DNA from: Pseudomonadota bacterium
Lineage (GTDB): Bacteria; Myxococcota_A; Polyangia; Polyangiales; JAKSBK01
Length of the DNA: 38,160 bases
Assembly (NCBI GenBank): GCA_022361155.1
Contig: JAKSBK010000566.1
Span: 1-38,160, forward strand
Reading direction: 5' to 3'
In this document: positions 23,705 to 31,672 of the stretch, piece by piece
Numbering within the stretch: the stretch's first letter is position 1
How the letters are laid out: every line of letters begins with the position of its first letter
Position numbers and translations under genes: made by a program
The notes under the pieces: model-generated
What the model was told of the DNA's origin: nothing
Seen by the model: the letters and a program-made list of their open reading frames with translations, nothing else
The model's database searches: none

Positions 23705-23897
23705 GGCGGTGCCACCGGAGCAAGCCTAGCACGATCCAACGCGAGCCCCCACGCGATTTCGGCCACGGGAACCTGCCCACGTCGCAGGTCCCAAACGTCG
23801 CTGGCTGTGTTGCGCCTCCTCGAAATATCCCCAATATTCCTCGTCGTCGCGCCTTGCCGGCGACGCCCGGTCTGCTGCGATCTGCACAGGTTATTCG

Positions 23898-25061
23898 GTG
23901 GCGGAGCCTAACATCTGCGAGCGCTCGATCGGTGTTCGGCGCACGGGGTGCAGCCGTGCTTTGCTGTCGATCGTGGCCGGGCTCGTGAGCGCCGGCTGCC
24001 AGGACCGCGGCGCTACGGGCGGCTCGGCGGACGCAGCCGCCGTCGATGTTTCCGGCGACGCTGCAACGGTCCCAAACCCCGCGAGAATCTGTGGTGCTAC
24101 CGCATGTCGCGTGAGCATGGAGCAGCGCGCACGGGGCTTGCGACCATGCTGCCGCGGCGATGAATGCGGTTGGAGCAGTTCTCTGATTCCCGAACCGCAC
24201 TGCTACGAACCCCGCCGCAGAAGAGGTGGGGTCGACCTCAGCTGTCCGGACATCGAGCTGCCGGGATCGGTTATCTGGCGAGGCTGCTGCACGACGGGTG
24301 GGACCTGCGGGGGGCTCGACCTGCACACGGGACTTGGCTGCGTGGCTCAAGCGCAGCTCCCGCTTGCGAATCCACCGGCCGGCGGGGCTGCACCCCGCCG
24401 TTGCACCTACGACGCTCAGGCCACCTGTGAGGCGCTGGTCGAAGTGGTTTGCGACGGTCCGGAAGACTGCCCCGGCCAAGTCTGCTGCGGGCGCTCGCGC
24501 AGCAAACCGCAGGTGAGCTCCATCCAGTACGACAGGTTTGTTTGCTTGGATTCATGCGCCGGGGCCGCGGACCCCAGCGGCAACTACTTCGAAATGTGTC
24601 ACCCGGGCGCACGTTGCAGCAACCCCGCTCATCGGTGCCTCGGAAGCTACTTCCTGCCGGATTTCTTGCACCGCTGCTTCGACAGCGGCCCGCAACCCAG
24701 CAGCGATGCGGGCAGCGGTGGGGGCGAGGTGCGGTGCGGCGAGCACGCGTGCCAGGTTGGCCACAAGTGCTGCCTTGCGAGCAACGGCATCGCGCGCGAA
24801 GGCCGAACCCAGTGGCAGTCTCACTGCGTGGCAAAGGACGTCGCGTGTGCCTGCCGGCCAACCGCGACCGTGTCCGATGGCGGGGGCGTTGCGGATGCCG
24901 CGGCTGCGGATGCGGCTACGGCGCCGGATGCCGGCGTCGACGCTGCCATCGATGCCGCCACCCAGGCCGGAGCCGACGCGGAGATCGACGCCCAACTCGA
25001 TGCGGCAACCGGCGCTGGCTCCGACGCCAGCAGCGACGGCGCGCCCACCCAAGGCCAATAG
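23898..25061 (+). CDS. Cys-rich predicted lipoprotein with Asp/Ala tail
   Basis: The frame starts at GTG 23898. The 387-residue product has a signal, RALLSIVAGLVSAGC, with lipobox VSAGC. The mature part is rich in Cys, often paired, in units such as CGATACRVSM...LRPCC, CEALVEVVCDGPEDCPGQVC and CGEHACQVGHKCC, so it is likely disulfide-bonded outside the cell. No family was recognised. The last 60 or so residues are a low-complexity Asp/Ala stretch (ADAAAADAATAPDAGVDAA). The 3' part overlaps the convergent mepA-like gene by 241 bases. Only a weak AGG precedes the start. A role in surface or periplasmic binding is possible but unproven. Confidence 0.7.
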   Translation: MAEPNICERSIGVRRTGCSRALLSIVAGLVSAGCQDRGATGGSADAAAVDVSGDAATVPNPARICGATACRVSMEQRARGLRPCCRGDECGWSSSLIPEPHCYEPRRRRGGVDLSCPDIELPGSVIWRGCCTTGGTCGGLDLHTGLGCVAQAQLPLANPPAGGAAPRRCTYDAQATCEALVEVVCDGPEDCPGQVCCGRSRSKPQVSSIQYDRFVCLDSCAGAADPSGNYFEMCHPGARCSNPAHRCLGSYFLPDFLHRCFDSGPQPSSDAGSGGGEVRCGEHACQVGHKCCLASNGIAREGRTQWQSHCVAKDVACACRPTATVSDGGGVADAAAADAATAPDAGVDAAIDAATQAGADAEIDAQLDAATGAGSDASSDGAPTQGQ

Positions 25062-25825
25062 GGCCCGCGATCGCGGCAAGACGGCAGGTGAGCGGGAGGG
25101 CAGTAGATCCGTACGTGAAAGTGATTGCGGTGACGATGGCCCCGGCGTGGCTCGCGCATCACCACACGTGCACGCCTGAGCACCCAAGCTGGGGCACGGC
25201 GTTGACGAGCCTCCGCGAGCAATCGACGCTTCAGGGCCCGCGAGACGAAGATATACTGCACGCTGGCGTCCGCATCGGTCAGCAGGCGCGACACGAGCTC
25301 CCAGTTGCGGGCGTCGTCGAAGCGCAGATGCCGATCGCGGCCTCGCCCAACCCCGCTGCGGCCGAATTCGACGAAGCGGCTGGCCTCGGCCGGGACCCCG
25401 TTCCGATCGTTCACGTAGAATCCGAGGTCCACGTCGCGACCGTTTTGGTGCGACTGGTGCCCGCCGATTTCCCCTCCGTAGCGCCGCGAGAGCTCTCCGA
25501 CCGAAAGCCTGGCACCCGGCAGCCGAAAGGCCACGCCCCGGGCCACACGCTGCAGCAATCGCACGAGCTCCAGCGTCCCGTAGAAGTGGCCGCGATCCCT
25601 GTACTCGGCCACGTGTCGAACGTAGCGCGAGGGTCTGAGCGCGACCGCACCGAGCAGGGCTCCCTGCCAGGGAAACCCCAGGGAGCGGCTGGCAAGGCCG
25701 GCGGGGGCCGCCTCCGCCACACCACCCATACGTGCCAGCGCGTGCTGCGAAACCACCATCAGGACGCCAAGGATCCCCATGGCACCTGCAACCAGCAGCA
25801 GCGTCACCACTCGGGGACGAAACAT
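24821..25825 (-). CDS. MepA-like murein endopeptidase (peptidase M74)
   Basis: MepA-type enzymes cleave D-Ala-mDAP cross-links in peptidoglycan and are insensitive to penicillin. The gene starts best at ATG 25825 (334 residues), giving MFRPRVVTLLLVAGAMGILGV, a signal or membrane anchor; the frame is open upstream. Active-site motifs are GGEIGGHQSHQNGRDVDLG (zinc His/His and Asp), HLRFDDARNW, VQYIFVSRALKRRLL and RHRNHFHVRIYCP with the NHFHVR metal-binding part. The enzyme domain ends by IYCPPAHLPSCRDRGPYWPW, about residue 260. The remaining roughly 70 residues are Ala/Ser/Pro-rich and are simply the antisense of the Asp/Ala tail of the opposite gene, so the natural stop may have been lost. Confidence 0.88.
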   Translation of the reverse strand: MFRPRVVTLLLVAGAMGILGVLMVVSQHALARMGGVAEAAPAGLASRSLGFPWQGALLGAVALRPSRYVRHVAEYRDRGHFYGTLELVRLLQRVARGVAFRLPGARLSVGELSRRYGGEIGGHQSHQNGRDVDLGFYVNDRNGVPAEASRFVEFGRSGVGRGRDRHLRFDDARNWELVSRLLTDADASVQYIFVSRALKRRLLAEARQRRAPAWVLRRARVVMREPRRGHRHRNHFHVRIYCPPAHLPSCRDRGPYWPWVGAPSLLASEPAPVAASSWASISASAPAWVAASMAASTPASGAVAASAAAASATPPPSDTVAVGRQAHATSFATQ

Positions 25826-25897
25826 GCCACCAACGTAAGCGGCACGTCGTCGCCGGGCCAAGTTTCTTGCCAGGGACGCGTTTGCTAGGCTTGGCGC

Positions 25898-27211
25898 GTG
25901 GGTCTGCTCTTGCGCTTCCTGGTACCGCGGATCGCAAGTGCGGTCCGGGTTCCGGAACCGGCCCCAGGGCTGGTGAGGACCGGCTCCGGAACCCGGATCG
26001 GCCACCAGTGCATCCGTGGACCCCTTGTCGATTCAGGCACAACAGCCCATAAACTCGGATCGAGTTTCCGGGCCGTTGTACTAGGCGCCTGCATGGCGCT
26101 CGGCTGCGGCGGCGTGGTGGCGCCTCCAGTATCCCAGCACGCGCCACAGGCAGCGCCGCACGATGGACGCGGCCTCGTGCAGTCGGTCTCCTCGCCAACC
26201 CGGCGGCGCAAGGCCCCAGCCGCCGATCCCCGGTCGCTGAACGCGGACGCCACCTTCCAGACCCTGGTGCAGGCTGCCCGCGCGATCGAAGCAGGAGCTC
26301 GGTCCAGCGCCGGCCGAGGCTGTCTGCTGCGCCGGGCAGCCCCTGGTGCTGCTGGGTTGCGTCTCGATGCCGAGCTTGCGGCTGCGGTGAACCCCATACC
26401 CGACCCTCCCTCCGACCTCGGCACGCGACTGCGGCGCCACCATGGCGGGGTGGGGGTGCTCACCCGCTGGGGGCTGATCGGCGAGTCAGACACCGGGCTG
26501 CTGCTGAGCGCGCTCACGCTGACCACGCCCCGAAGTCTGCGAGCGGTCCCGGTGGGACTCTTTCTCACGCCGGAAGGGATACACTTGCGAACGTCAAGTC
26601 AGGCCGGCTCGGGTGATGGCGGACCGATGGGAGCTCACGCGCTCGCAGCAAGACTGCTGGAGCTTGTCGCTCAGCAGCGAGTGACACTCTTCGTGACTGC
26701 CAATGCGGGCGTGCCAGCCGCTTCGCTGGCAGAGCTGCTGCGTCACCTGCCGCGAGCCATCCAGGACGTGGCCTTGGCCGTGACCTTGCCCCACGGAACC
26801 CGCCTGCCTCGCGCACCGCCGGCCGCTCCCAGCCCTCGCCTGAGTTGCCCCGAAGGCCTGCCCGAGCTCGATGCCAATCTTGATGCAGGCGAGCTCGACG
26901 TCGCGAGTGTGCGCCGGTTCGTCGTCCCGCTCGAGGCGAGCGCCCGCGCTTGCCTGAGCAGGGCGCGCGGCCAAGCGGCCGCAGGAGGCCGGGCGGTGGT
27001 GGCGCTGCGCGTGGGCGCTGACGGCCGCGTAAGCCACGCGTGCATGCTGGCACAGCAGAGCCAGGATCCCGCCCTGGCTGCCTGTTTGACAGACGCGGCC
27101 CGTCGGCTGACCTTTCCGCGGCCTGCTCCCGCCGGCAGCGTCGACATTCACCTGCCGCTAAAGCTCGTCCCGGGCTCATTCCAGCGCCAGCAACCCTTGT
27201 GCGAAACGTAA
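25898..27211 (+). CDS. Predicted lipoprotein with AgmX/PglI-like C-terminal domain
   Basis: The frame starts at GTG 25898 (437 residues). The likely lipoprotein signal is further in, at KLGSSFRAVVLGACMALGC (lipobox MALGC, Cys 70), so the N-terminal 50 residues are doubtful: they include the translated palindromic element at 25921-26022. GTG 25973 is another candidate start. The mature part begins with a variable linker. Residues about 100-330 are of unknown kind (VLTRWGLIGESDTGLLLSAL, VTLFVTANAGVPAASL). Residues about 335-430 match the AgmX-like pattern (RRFVVPLEASARACLSRA, GRAVVALRVGADGRVSHACM, CLTDAARRLTFPRPAPAGSV), the same type of domain as in the gene at 22617. It is divergent from the mepA-like gene. 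Confidence 0.68.
   Translation: MGLLLRFLVPRIASAVRVPEPAPGLVRTGSGTRIGHQCIRGPLVDSGTTAHKLGSSFRAVVLGACMALGCGGVVAPPVSQHAPQAAPHDGRGLVQSVSSPTRRRKAPAADPRSLNADATFQTLVQAARAIEAGARSSAGRGCLLRRAAPGAAGLRLDAELAAAVNPIPDPPSDLGTRLRRHHGGVGVLTRWGLIGESDTGLLLSALTLTTPRSLRAVPVGLFLTPEGIHLRTSSQAGSGDGGPMGAHALAARLLELVAQQRVTLFVTANAGVPAASLAELLRHLPRAIQDVALAVTLPHGTRLPRAPPAAPSPRLSCPEGLPELDANLDAGELDVASVRRFVVPLEASARACLSRARGQAAAGGRAVVALRVGADGRVSHACMLAQQSQDPALAACLTDAARRLTFPRPAPAGSVDIHLPLKLVPGSFQRQQPLCET
25921..26022. repeat. Palindromic element inside the 5' part of a lipoprotein gene
   Basis: The inner arms TCCGGGTTCCGGAACCGG (25944-25961) and CCGGCTCCGGAACCCGGA (25980-25997) are complementary except at one position and leave an 18-base loop. 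The outer arms around GGATCGCA (25929-25936) and TGCATCC (26009-26015) pair with small gaps, and GGTACCGCGG (25921-25930) pairs loosely with CCGTGGACC (26014-26022). The whole can fold as one large hairpin. It is not the same family as the elements at 12837 and 17945. Confidence 0.7.
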
Positions 27212-27727
27212 CTGTTCAGGCCCCTGTCAGTCGGGTTTTCAGGCGGTTTTCCGGGCGAGCGCGCCCGCAGGAATCGCCCGAGGAGTACTTGTGGGCTGCG
27301 GTTGGAATCAGCTGCGGCGCAGGGCGAGGACGAGGACGAAAGCTGTCCAGAAAACCGCCTGGGAAGGCGCCATGCAAGCGTGGTCACCCCGTGAACAATT
27401 ACTGCGAAACTGCATCGTCAAACCTGCACCGCCTCTCGCCCGGGCCCGCGGATCTCGCAGGGTTCGCTCGTAGGGTTCGAGCAGGGTTCGGCAGATTCCA
27501 GTTTGTCCGCGAGTAGTGTACAAGAGTAAGGGCCCGTCCAAGAATGATTCAATCGGCTGCGGCCGTGCAGGGCGGCGCGCGGCTGGCGGCCAACAGGCCG
27601 GCGAATCGCCGTCGCAACGGTTGAGCTGTTTCAAGTAGAGCTGTTTCGAGGAGGTTTCACGGAGATAGTCGCGAGGCGTTCGTTGCTGCGGCCGCCTCCA
27701 GGAGCGTGCGAATCACGTGAGGAATCG
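27212..27727. other. Long spacer upstream of the phenylacetate operon
   Basis: This spacer holds no gene that I can support. It contains an inverted-repeat element (27240-27361); three copies of AGGGTTCG (27459-27466, 27472-27479, 27483-27490), possibly an operator; the palindrome CGGCGAATCGCCG (27599-27611); and a direct repeat GAGCTGTTTC (27623-27632 and 27638-27647) about 80 bp before paaG. The operon promoter should be here, but no clear -35/-10 pair was seen. A short plus-strand open frame (27040-27516) has no protein-like features. Confidence 0.5.
27240..27361. repeat. Inverted-repeat element in the paa upstream spacer
   Basis: The arms CAGGCGGTTTTCCGG (27240-27254) and CCAGAAAACCGCCTG (27347-27361) are complementary except for one base, 92 bp apart. 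Inside, CCGCAG with CTGCGG and GCCC with GGGC can pair around AGTACT. The total length is 122 bp. It carries no coding sequence. No target-site duplication was seen. Confidence 0.6.
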
Positions 27728-28537
27728 ATGTTGCAGGAAACCTGCCGGTATGAGTACGTACGCTTTGGTGTTGAAGAGCAATCGGGCATCGCCCGCCTGA
27801 CTCTGAGCCGACCCAAGAAGCTCAACAGCTTCAATCGGCAGATGGCGCAGGAGTTTCTCGGTGCGCTGGAGCGTTGCTCCCACAGCGCTGTGCGCACACT
27901 GCTCGTTACGGGCTCGGACCGTGCCTTTAGCGCAGGCCAGGATCTCGAGGATGTACTCGACGCGGATGGCAAGCCCGGCGTGGATTTGGCCGGCGTCGTA
28001 GCGACGCAGTGGGTCCCGATGCTGCGCGCGATCGGCGCGCTGGAAAAGCCGGTGATCTGCGCTGTCAACGGCGTCGCGGCCGGCGCCGGAGCAAACCTGG
28101 CATTGGCATGCGACTTCGTGCTGGCAGCAGAAACCGCGGTGTTCGTACAGTCGTTCGCGAAGATCGGGCTGATTCCCGATTGCGGCGGCAGCTTCTTGCT
28201 GCCACGGCTGGTGGGCCTCGCGCGAGCCAAGGCCATGGTGATGCTCGCCAACGAGGTGAGCGCCGTGGAAGCCGAGCGCATCGGTCTTATCTACCGAGCA
28301 GTGCCGGCCCCACACCTGCTCCCGGAAAGCGAGAAGCTTGCCGCTCGACTCGCCAGCGCGCCCACCACGGGCTTGGGTCTGACGAAACGCCTCTTCAACC
28401 AGTCGCTCCACAACGACCTCGAGCGGCAGCTGGCGCTCGAGGCCACGCTGCAGGGCGAGGCCGGTCGTAGCCACGACTACAAGGAAGGCGTGGCCGCGTT
28501 TCTAGAAAAGCGCAAACCCACCTTCACGGGCCGGTGA
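27728..28537 (+). CDS. paaG: Enoyl-CoA isomerase PaaG (1,2-epoxyphenylacetyl-CoA isomerase)
   Basis: PaaG converts ring-1,2-epoxyphenylacetyl-CoA to oxepin-CoA in aerobic phenylacetate breakdown, and may also move double bonds later. I start at ATG 27728 after GAGGAA, giving 269 residues. The sequence follows E. coli PaaG closely: LTLSRPKKLNSFN (25-37), FSAGQDL (67-73), KPVICAVNGVAAGAGANLAL (107-126), FAKIGLIPDCGGSFLLPR (143-160, with the catalytic Asp151 in IPDCGG), TTGLGLTKRLFN, GRSHDYKEGV and FTGR at the end. It is the first gene of a tight operon; its TGA is nine bases before the ATG of the next gene. The repeats in the 516-bp spacer upstream may control it. Confidence 0.93.
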   Translation: MLQETCRYEYVRFGVEEQSGIARLTLSRPKKLNSFNRQMAQEFLGALERCSHSAVRTLLVTGSDRAFSAGQDLEDVLDADGKPGVDLAGVVATQWVPMLRAIGALEKPVICAVNGVAAGAGANLALACDFVLAAETAVFVQSFAKIGLIPDCGGSFLLPRLVGLARAKAMVMLANEVSAVEAERIGLIYRAVPAPHLLPESEKLAARLASAPTTGLGLTKRLFNQSLHNDLERQLALEATLQGEAGRSHDYKEGVAAFLEKRKPTFTGR

Positions 28538-28545
28538 GACACTCC

Positions 28546-29799
28546 ATGCAACACTTCACGCAACGTGGTGCCCCCGAGGACAAAGCCCTTCGGAGCTCGA
28601 CCCCCGCGCCCGTTCTCGTGCTCGGCGCAGGCGCCATGGGAACGGGGATCGCGCAGATCGCGGCGACGCATGGCCACACGACCTACCTCTACGACACGCA
28701 CGGGCAGGCGCTTGCGCGCGCTCGCACCACCCTGAACAAGGTCCTCGGCCGCCAGGTCGATAAAGGGCGGATCACGCGAACCGAAGCGGATGCGGCGCTC
28801 GCGCGAGTCCAGGCCGTGGATGAGCTGACCCCGCGGCTGGCCGGCGCGTTCCTGGCCGTCGAGGCGGTGGTCGAAGACCTTGCCACGAAACAGCAGCTGT
28901 TCAGGCAGCTCGAGGAACTGCTTGACGACGACAGCCTGCTGGCGACCAATACCTCCTCGCTGTCCGTAACCGCGATCGCGTCGGCCTGCCGGCAACCAGG
29001 TCGGGTCGTGGGTTTGCACTTTTTCAACCCTGCACCGGTGATGGCGCTCGTCGAAGTCGTCAGTGCGCTGCAGACCGACCGACACGCTGCGGACCGGGCG
29101 CGAGCCTTGGTGGCCGGCTGGGGCAAGACCGCCGTACGGGTAGCGGACACACCGGGTTTCATAGTCAACCGTGTGGCCCGGCCCTTCTACGGAGAGGCGC
29201 TCAGATTGCTCGAGGAGGGTGTCGCGGACGAGGCGACCATCGATTGGGCCATGCGTGACATCGGAGGCTTTCGCATGGGACCCTTCGAGCTGATGGATTT
29301 CATCGGCAACGACGTCAATCTAGCCGCCACCCAATCGGTTTACGCCGCGCTCTACCAGGACAGTCGTTTCAAACCGTTTTTGCGGCAGCAGCGCCTGGTT
29401 GAAGCGGGATTCCTGGGACGCAAGAGCGGTCGCGGTCACTACCGCTACGACGATGCCGGCAGACCGGTCGACATGCCCAGCCCCAAGCGCGACCCGCAAG
29501 CCGGGCGCAGCATCGTGGATCGCATCGTGGCCATGCTGATCAACACGGCGGCCGACGCTGTGCTGCTCGGCGTGGCCAGCCCGGAGAGCGTCGATCTGGC
29601 CATGACCAAGGGCGTCAACTACCCCAAGGGTCTGCTGGCCTGGGCCGATGAGATAGGCATCGATCGGGTGGTGCAACGCCTGCGTGCGATCGCGGACGAG
29701 TACGGCGAAGAACGCTACCGCCCTTGTGTGCTGCTAACACGCATGGCGAAGACCGGGGCGCGCTTCTTCGGGCACGTTGGGGACGGGAGCGAACGATGA
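28546..29799 (+). CDS. paaH: 3-hydroxyacyl-CoA dehydrogenase PaaH
   Basis: PaaH oxidises 3-hydroxyadipyl-CoA to 3-oxoadipyl-CoA with NAD. The NAD-binding motif VLVLGAGAMGTGIA lies at 23-36, the catalytic His in GLHFFNPAPVM is H158, and ATNTSSLSVT (133-142) follows the Rossmann fold. The first C-terminal 3HCDH domain has DTPGFIVNRVARPFYGEALR and GPFELMDFIGND. A second, shorter copy follows (RIVAMLINTAADAVLLGVAS, MTKGVNYPKGLLAWADEIG), as in PaaH rather than in simple FadB-like proteins. I chose ATG 28546, with GGTGAG eight bases upstream; a GTG at 28534 overlapping paaG by GTGA would add four residues. The stop overlaps the next gene by ATGA. Confidence 0.93.
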   Translation: MQHFTQRGAPEDKALRSSTPAPVLVLGAGAMGTGIAQIAATHGHTTYLYDTHGQALARARTTLNKVLGRQVDKGRITRTEADAALARVQAVDELTPRLAGAFLAVEAVVEDLATKQQLFRQLEELLDDDSLLATNTSSLSVTAIASACRQPGRVVGLHFFNPAPVMALVEVVSALQTDRHAADRARALVAGWGKTAVRVADTPGFIVNRVARPFYGEALRLLEEGVADEATIDWAMRDIGGFRMGPFELMDFIGNDVNLAATQSVYAALYQDSRFKPFLRQQRLVEAGFLGRKSGRGHYRYDDAGRPVDMPSPKRDPQAGRSIVDRIVAMLINTAADAVLLGVASPESVDLAMTKGVNYPKGLLAWADEIGIDRVVQRLRAIADEYGEERYRPCVLLTRMAKTGARFFGHVGDGSER

Positions 29800-31019
29800 C
29801 GGCGCAGAAGCACGCCTATCTCGTCGACGGGATCCGGACGCCGATAGCGAAATTCGCCGGAGGGCTGGCGCAGGTACGAGCAGACGATCTGCTCGCACTG
29901 ACCATTGAAGCCCTGCTCGAGCGCAATCCCAGCGTGGACCATGACGCCATCGACGATGTGGTTGCCGGATGCGCGAACCAAGCGGGCGAGGACAACCGCA
30001 ATGTCGCGCGCATGGCAGCGCTCTTGGCCAAGCTTCCGGTAACAGTCCCCGGCGAAACCATCAACCGTCTGTGTGCCTCGGGCATGAGCGCAGTGGTCCA
30101 CGCGGCCCGTGCGATCGCGGTGGGTCAGGGCGAGCTCTTCGTTGCCGGCGGTGTCGAACACATGACGCGTGCGCCTTACGTACTGTCGAAGACTGCGACG
30201 GCATTCGGCCGCAACGCAGAGTTGTTCGACACCAGTCTCGGCTGGCGTTTCGTCAATCCAAAAATGCAGGCGCAGTACGGCACCCACTCCATGGGCGAGA
30301 CCGCTGAAAACGTCGCAGAGCGTTTTGGCATCCCGCGCGAGCCCCAGGATCGCTTCGCCCTGAGCTCGCAGCTCAAGGCGAAGGCGGCGCGCGAGCGCGG
30401 GCGTCTCGGACGCGAAATCGTGAAGGTGGAAATCCCGCAGCGCAAGGGCCCGGCGCGTGTCTGCGATCAGGACGAGTTCATCCGCCCCGACACGCGCATC
30501 GAAGACCTGAGCAGGCTCAGGCCTGCTTTCCGCCGCGACGGAAGGGGCACGGTTACGGCGGGCAACTCGTCCGGCATCAACGACGGAGCCTGTGCGCTGC
30601 TCGTCGCCTCGGACGCAGCCTGCCAGCGCTACGGGCTCGCCCCCAAAGCTCGCCTCGTCACCAGCGCGGTGGCGGGCGTAGAGCCGCAGGTGATGGGCCT
30701 GGGACCCATCGAAGCCACGAAGCGGGCGCTGTCGCGCGCCGAGCTTTCGCTGGCCGATGTGGACGTCATCGAAATCAACGAGGCCTTTGCCGTCCAGGTG
30801 CTGGCTTGCCTCGCGCGACTCGACCTAGAGGCGGGCGATCCGCGCGTAAACCCGAACGGCGGCGCCATTGCTCTTGGTCATCCGCTCGGAATGAGCGGCG
30901 CGCGCCTGCTCCACACAGCCATGCTCGAGCTCGAGGAGCACCGCAAACGCTACGCGCTGTGTACGATGTGCGTCGGCGTCGGCCAGGGCATGGCGACCAT
31001 CATCGAGCGCGTGCAGTGA
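29796..31019 (+). CDS. paaJ: 3-oxoadipyl-CoA / 3-oxo-5,6-dehydrosuberyl-CoA thiolase PaaJ
   Basis: The thiolase cleaves 3-oxo-5,6-dehydrosuberyl-CoA and 3-oxoadipyl-CoA, yielding acetyl-CoA and finally succinyl-CoA. The start ATG 29796 overlaps the paaH stop (ATGA) and follows GGGAG at six bases. The 407 residues match the usual length. Catalytic residues are visible: Cys93 in [14 protein letters not shown], His362 in [15 protein letters not shown] and Cys392 in [20 protein letters not shown] and [14 protein letters not shown] are further family motifs. The assignment to PaaJ rather than a generic acetyl-CoA acetyltransferase rests on the operon. Its TGA overlaps the GTG of paaY by GTGA. Confidence 0.93.
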   Translation: MTAQKHAYLVDGIRTPIAKFAGGLAQVRADDLLALTIEALLERNPSVDHDAIDDVVAGCANQAGEDNRNVARMAALLAKLPVTVPGETINRLCASGMSAVVHAARAIAVGQGELFVAGGVEHMTRAPYVLSKTATAFGRNAELFDTSLGWRFVNPKMQAQYGTHSMGETAENVAERFGIPREPQDRFALSSQLKAKAARERGRLGREIVKVEIPQRKGPARVCDQDEFIRPDTRIEDLSRLRPAFRRDGRGTVTAGNSSGINDGACALLVASDAACQRYGLAPKARLVTSAVAGVEPQVMGLGPIEATKRALSRAELSLADVDVIEINEAFAVQVLACLARLDLEAGDPRVNPNGGAIALGHPLGMSGARLLHTAMLELEEHRKRYALCTMCVGVGQGMATIIERVQ

Positions 31020-31672
31020 GCAACACCTACGAGTTCGAAGGTGTCAAGCCCGTAATCGACGCGAGCGCGTTCGTGCATCCCGCGGCCGTGGTGGTCGGCA
31101 ATGTGCAGATCGGAAAGGACGTATATGTCGGACCCGGAGCGACCATCCGCGGAGATTGGGGCGAGATCATCATCGAGGATGGCTGCAACGTGCAGGAGAG
31201 CTGTACCATTCACATGTTTCCCGGCGTCACCGTCCGACTGGAGGCAGCAGCACACATCGGGCACGGCGCCATCGTCCATGGGGCATGCATCGGCGCGAAC
31301 GCGCTCGTGGGCATGAACGCCGTGGTGATGGACAACGCCCGAGTTGGGGCTGGAGCCATCGTCGGCGCGCTGGCGCTGGTGCCAAGCGAGATGGTGGTCC
31401 CCGAGCGCAAGCTGGTGGTGGGAAACCCGGCCCGCATCGTCAGGGATGTGAGCGACGACATGCTGGCGTGGAAAAGCGACGGGACGGCCCTGTACCAGAG
31501 CCTGCCCGAAAGCCTGCGCCGGACCCTGAAGCCGTGCACGCCTCTGCGCCGGCGCCCGAAGCGTCGAGCCAGCCAGGCTGCTCGCTACAAGACCTGGCGC
31601 GAAACGCTTGCGGCCACGAGAGGAGTAGAAACGGGCAGGCGGAAGCGACAGACAGCGAAGGACGAGTCATGA
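31016..31672 (+). CDS. paaY: Hexapeptide-repeat protein PaaY (gamma-carbonic-anhydrase-like thioesterase)
   Basis: PaaY is reported as a thioesterase that clears dead-end CoA products of the pathway. The protein starts at GTG 31016 (GTGA overlap with paaJ) and has 218 residues. It reads YEFEGVKPVIDASAFVHPAA, then IGKDVYVGPGATIRGDWGEI, CNVQESCTIHMFPGV and HIGHGAIVHGACIGANALVG, followed by MNAVVMDNARVGAGAIVGA and LVVGNPARIVRDVSDDMLAW. These are left-handed beta-helix hexapeptides with His at about 66, 80, 83 and 88 as metal-ligand candidates. The match to E. coli PaaY extends through LAWK...G...YQ. The basic C-terminal tail (CTPLRRRPKRRASQAARYK) is longer than usual. The stop overlaps paaZ by ATGA. 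Confidence 0.92.
   Translation: MSNTYEFEGVKPVIDASAFVHPAAVVVGNVQIGKDVYVGPGATIRGDWGEIIIEDGCNVQESCTIHMFPGVTVRLEAAAHIGHGAIVHGACIGANALVGMNAVVMDNARVGAGAIVGALALVPSEMVVPERKLVVGNPARIVRDVSDDMLAWKSDGTALYQSLPESLRRTLKPCTPLRRRPKRRASQAARYKTWRETLAATRGVETGRRKRQTAKDES

Noticed and set aside
23821-23840. AT-rich near-palindrome AAATATCCCCAATATT before the Cys-rich lipoprotein
   Set aside because: The stem is only five base pairs. It stands out in a GC-rich region but is too weak to call a regulator site.
27040-27516. 158-residue plus-strand open frame
   Set aside because: It starts inside the AgmX-like lipoprotein gene in another frame and runs through the inverted-repeat element without protein-like features.
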